Assembly: GCA_946415795.1 (NCBI GenBank)
Contig: CAMKTW010000091.1
Coordinates: 1 to 6,958, forward strand
Reading direction: 5' to 3'
DNA from: an uncultured Bacteroidales bacterium
GTDB lineage: Bacteria; Bacteroidota; Bacteroidia; Bacteroidales; UBA932
DNA: 6,958 nucleotides
Part shown: in pieces, positions 6,097 through 6,958 of the stretch
Layout of the letters: every line of letters starts with the position of its first letter
Position numbering within the stretch: position 1 is the first letter of the stretch
Notes under the pieces: model-generated
The model's input: only the letters and a program-made list of their open reading frames with translations
Told to the model about the DNA's origin: nothing
Database searches by the model: none
Translations under genes and position numbers: made by a program

Positions 6097-6957
6097 TCAT
6101 TTCTTCTTTACAGAAGATTCGTATTCGCGTAGGGCAATTATTGCTTGCGGGCAGAGTATAAGCAGTGCTATGACATTTATCCAGGCTGTTACGCCCACGC
6201 CGATATCGCCAAGCTGCCAGACTACGTTAGCCTCCCTGATCGCCCCTATAAGAACCATAGAGAGCAGGCAGAGGCGGAAAATCCAGATAGCGGTCTTTTC
6301 CCCCCCGGAGCCGTTTCCCCGTCTGGAAAAAATGTGGATTATGCTTGATTCGCCGTAAAAATAATAGGCCATCAAGGTCGTGAATACAAAAAATACCAGA
6401 GCAATGCTCACAAATGAGCTTCCGAAGCCGGTCATAACGGTATCCACCGCCGCCTGGGTGAAACCCACGTAATTGTTGCCCAGTTCCGGGACATTTGCGA
6501 TGAGCATCTCTCCGCTGCGGGAGTCAAAGATATTGAAGGTGCCCGAGCAAAGTATCATCAGCGCTGTGGCGGTGCATATCAACAGAGTATCGACATACAC
6601 GCTGAACGCCTGTGCCAGACCCTGTTTGGCGGGGTGGGAGACAGATGCAGATGCAGATACGATTGCCCCGCCGCCCTGACCGGCTTCGTTGGAAAAGATG
6701 CCGCGTTTGACCCCCATCATAATGGTGGAGCCGATTATCCCCCCCGCAATTGGGTTTATGCCGAAGGCGTTGGTGACTATTGACTTAAGTACGGCCGGAA
6801 CGGAATCTATATGGTGACCTATTACGACAAAAGCGATGATGATGTAGCCAAGAGCCATAAAGGGCGTTACAACAGATGCCACCCTGGAGATGCTCTTTAT
6901 CCCGCCGATGATTACCAGTGCGAGGAGCAAAGCCAGTGCGATGCCGGATACCGCCGG
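6097..6957 (-). CDS. Sodium:alanine/glycine symporter, AGCS family, C-terminal part (partial, enters from right edge)
   Basis: This inner-membrane carrier couples sodium (or proton) entry to uptake of alanine or glycine; some family members also accept D-alanine. The visible 286 residues start in frame at the window edge (PAVSGIALALLLALVIIGG). The family signature GVKRGIFSNEAGQGGG is at about 82-97 of the fragment. Next come HPAKQGLAQAFSVYVDT at 108-124 and a transmembrane helix at 124-139. Further hydrophobic segments lie at about 30-47, 180-201, 222-240 and 255-276, and the tail ends in KKK. A full AGCS protein has about 450-550 residues, so the N-terminal helices lie outside. The TTG at 6928-6930 should not be taken as the start, because the frame is open and well conserved in character beyond it. 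The stop lies 6 bp before the S66 peptidase start, so both are likely on one transcript whose promoter is outside the window. The fragment shows no frameshift. Confidence 0.93.
   Translation of the reverse strand, partial: PAVSGIALALLLALVIIGGIKSISRVASVVTPFMALGYIIIAFVVIGHHIDSVPAVLKSIVTNAFGINPIAGGIIGSTIMMGVKRGIFSNEAGQGGGAIVSASASVSHPAKQGLAQAFSVYVDTLLICTATALMILCSGTFNIFDSRSGEMLIANVPELGNNYVGFTQAAVDTVMTGFGSSFVSIALVFFVFTTLMAYYFYGESSIIHIFSRRGNGSGGEKTAIWIFRLCLLSMVLIGAIREANVVWQLGDIGVGVTAWINVIALLILCPQAIIALREYESSVKKK
6642..6659. repeat. Short 6-bp tandem repeat inside the AGCS gene
   Basis: Three consecutive hexamers CAGATG, CAGATG, CAGATA are read in frame on the minus strand as part of a Ser-Ala-Ser-Ala-Ser-Val-Ser stretch just after the family signature. 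The unit keeps the reading frame, so gain or loss would only add or remove two residues. It is most likely a coding coincidence. Confidence 0.4.
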
Positions 6958-6958
6958 G

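Noticed and set aside
1..6958. An undescribed defence, mobile or secondary-metabolite system
   Set aside because: Every substantial coding region belongs to a known metabolic, transport or peptidase family, and no transposase, integrase, array or direct-repeat boundary was seen.

Overview
This looks like chromosomal DNA of a Bacteroidota member, most likely order Bacteroidales. IlvD and LeuA closely resemble the Bacteroides-type proteins as I remember them. Start codons lack clear Shine-Dalgarno sequences. One divergent promoter carries a perfect match to the Bacteroidetes -7 box (TAnnTTTG). The gene order ilvD-ilvB is the one known from Bacteroides. Base composition looks moderately GC-rich by eye, which may suit an Alistipes- or Muribaculaceae-like genome better than Bacteroides sensu stricto. 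I cannot settle the genus from this window.

Left block (1-2577, minus strand): branched-chain amino acid biosynthesis. ilvD (dihydroxy-acid dehydratase) is followed after 3 bp by ilvB (acetolactate synthase large subunit), which runs off the left edge after 256 codons. The centre (2578-2677) is a 100-bp divergent control region with promoter-like elements facing both ways and a perfect 8-bp inverted repeat near leuA.

Middle block (2678-5054, plus strand): leuA (2-isopropylmalate synthase), then after 10 bp a uridine phosphorylase-like nucleoside phosphorylase. Together ilvD, ilvB and leuA lead from pyruvate to 2-ketoisovalerate and into leucine. The phosphorylase is metabolically unrelated and probably only shares the transcript.

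Right block (5062-6957, minus strand): the C-terminal 286 residues of an AGCS-family sodium:alanine/glycine symporter, which enters from the right edge, then after 6 bp a peptidase S66 (LD-carboxypeptidase) with a Sec signal peptide. This pair suggests processing of peptidoglycan peptides outside the cytoplasm together with uptake of alanine. The middle and right blocks converge with only 7 bp between stop codons. A strong hairpin 66 bp beyond the phosphorylase stop, inside the S66 coding region, is the best terminator candidate for the leuA transcript.

All six genes belong to known families and show no frameshifts. I found no tRNA, rRNA, CRISPR array, insertion sequence or phage gene, and no evidence of an undescribed system. 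The points worth a second look are regulatory (the ilvD/leuA intergenic region and the embedded terminator) and contextual (the exported S66 peptidase beside an alanine symporter).
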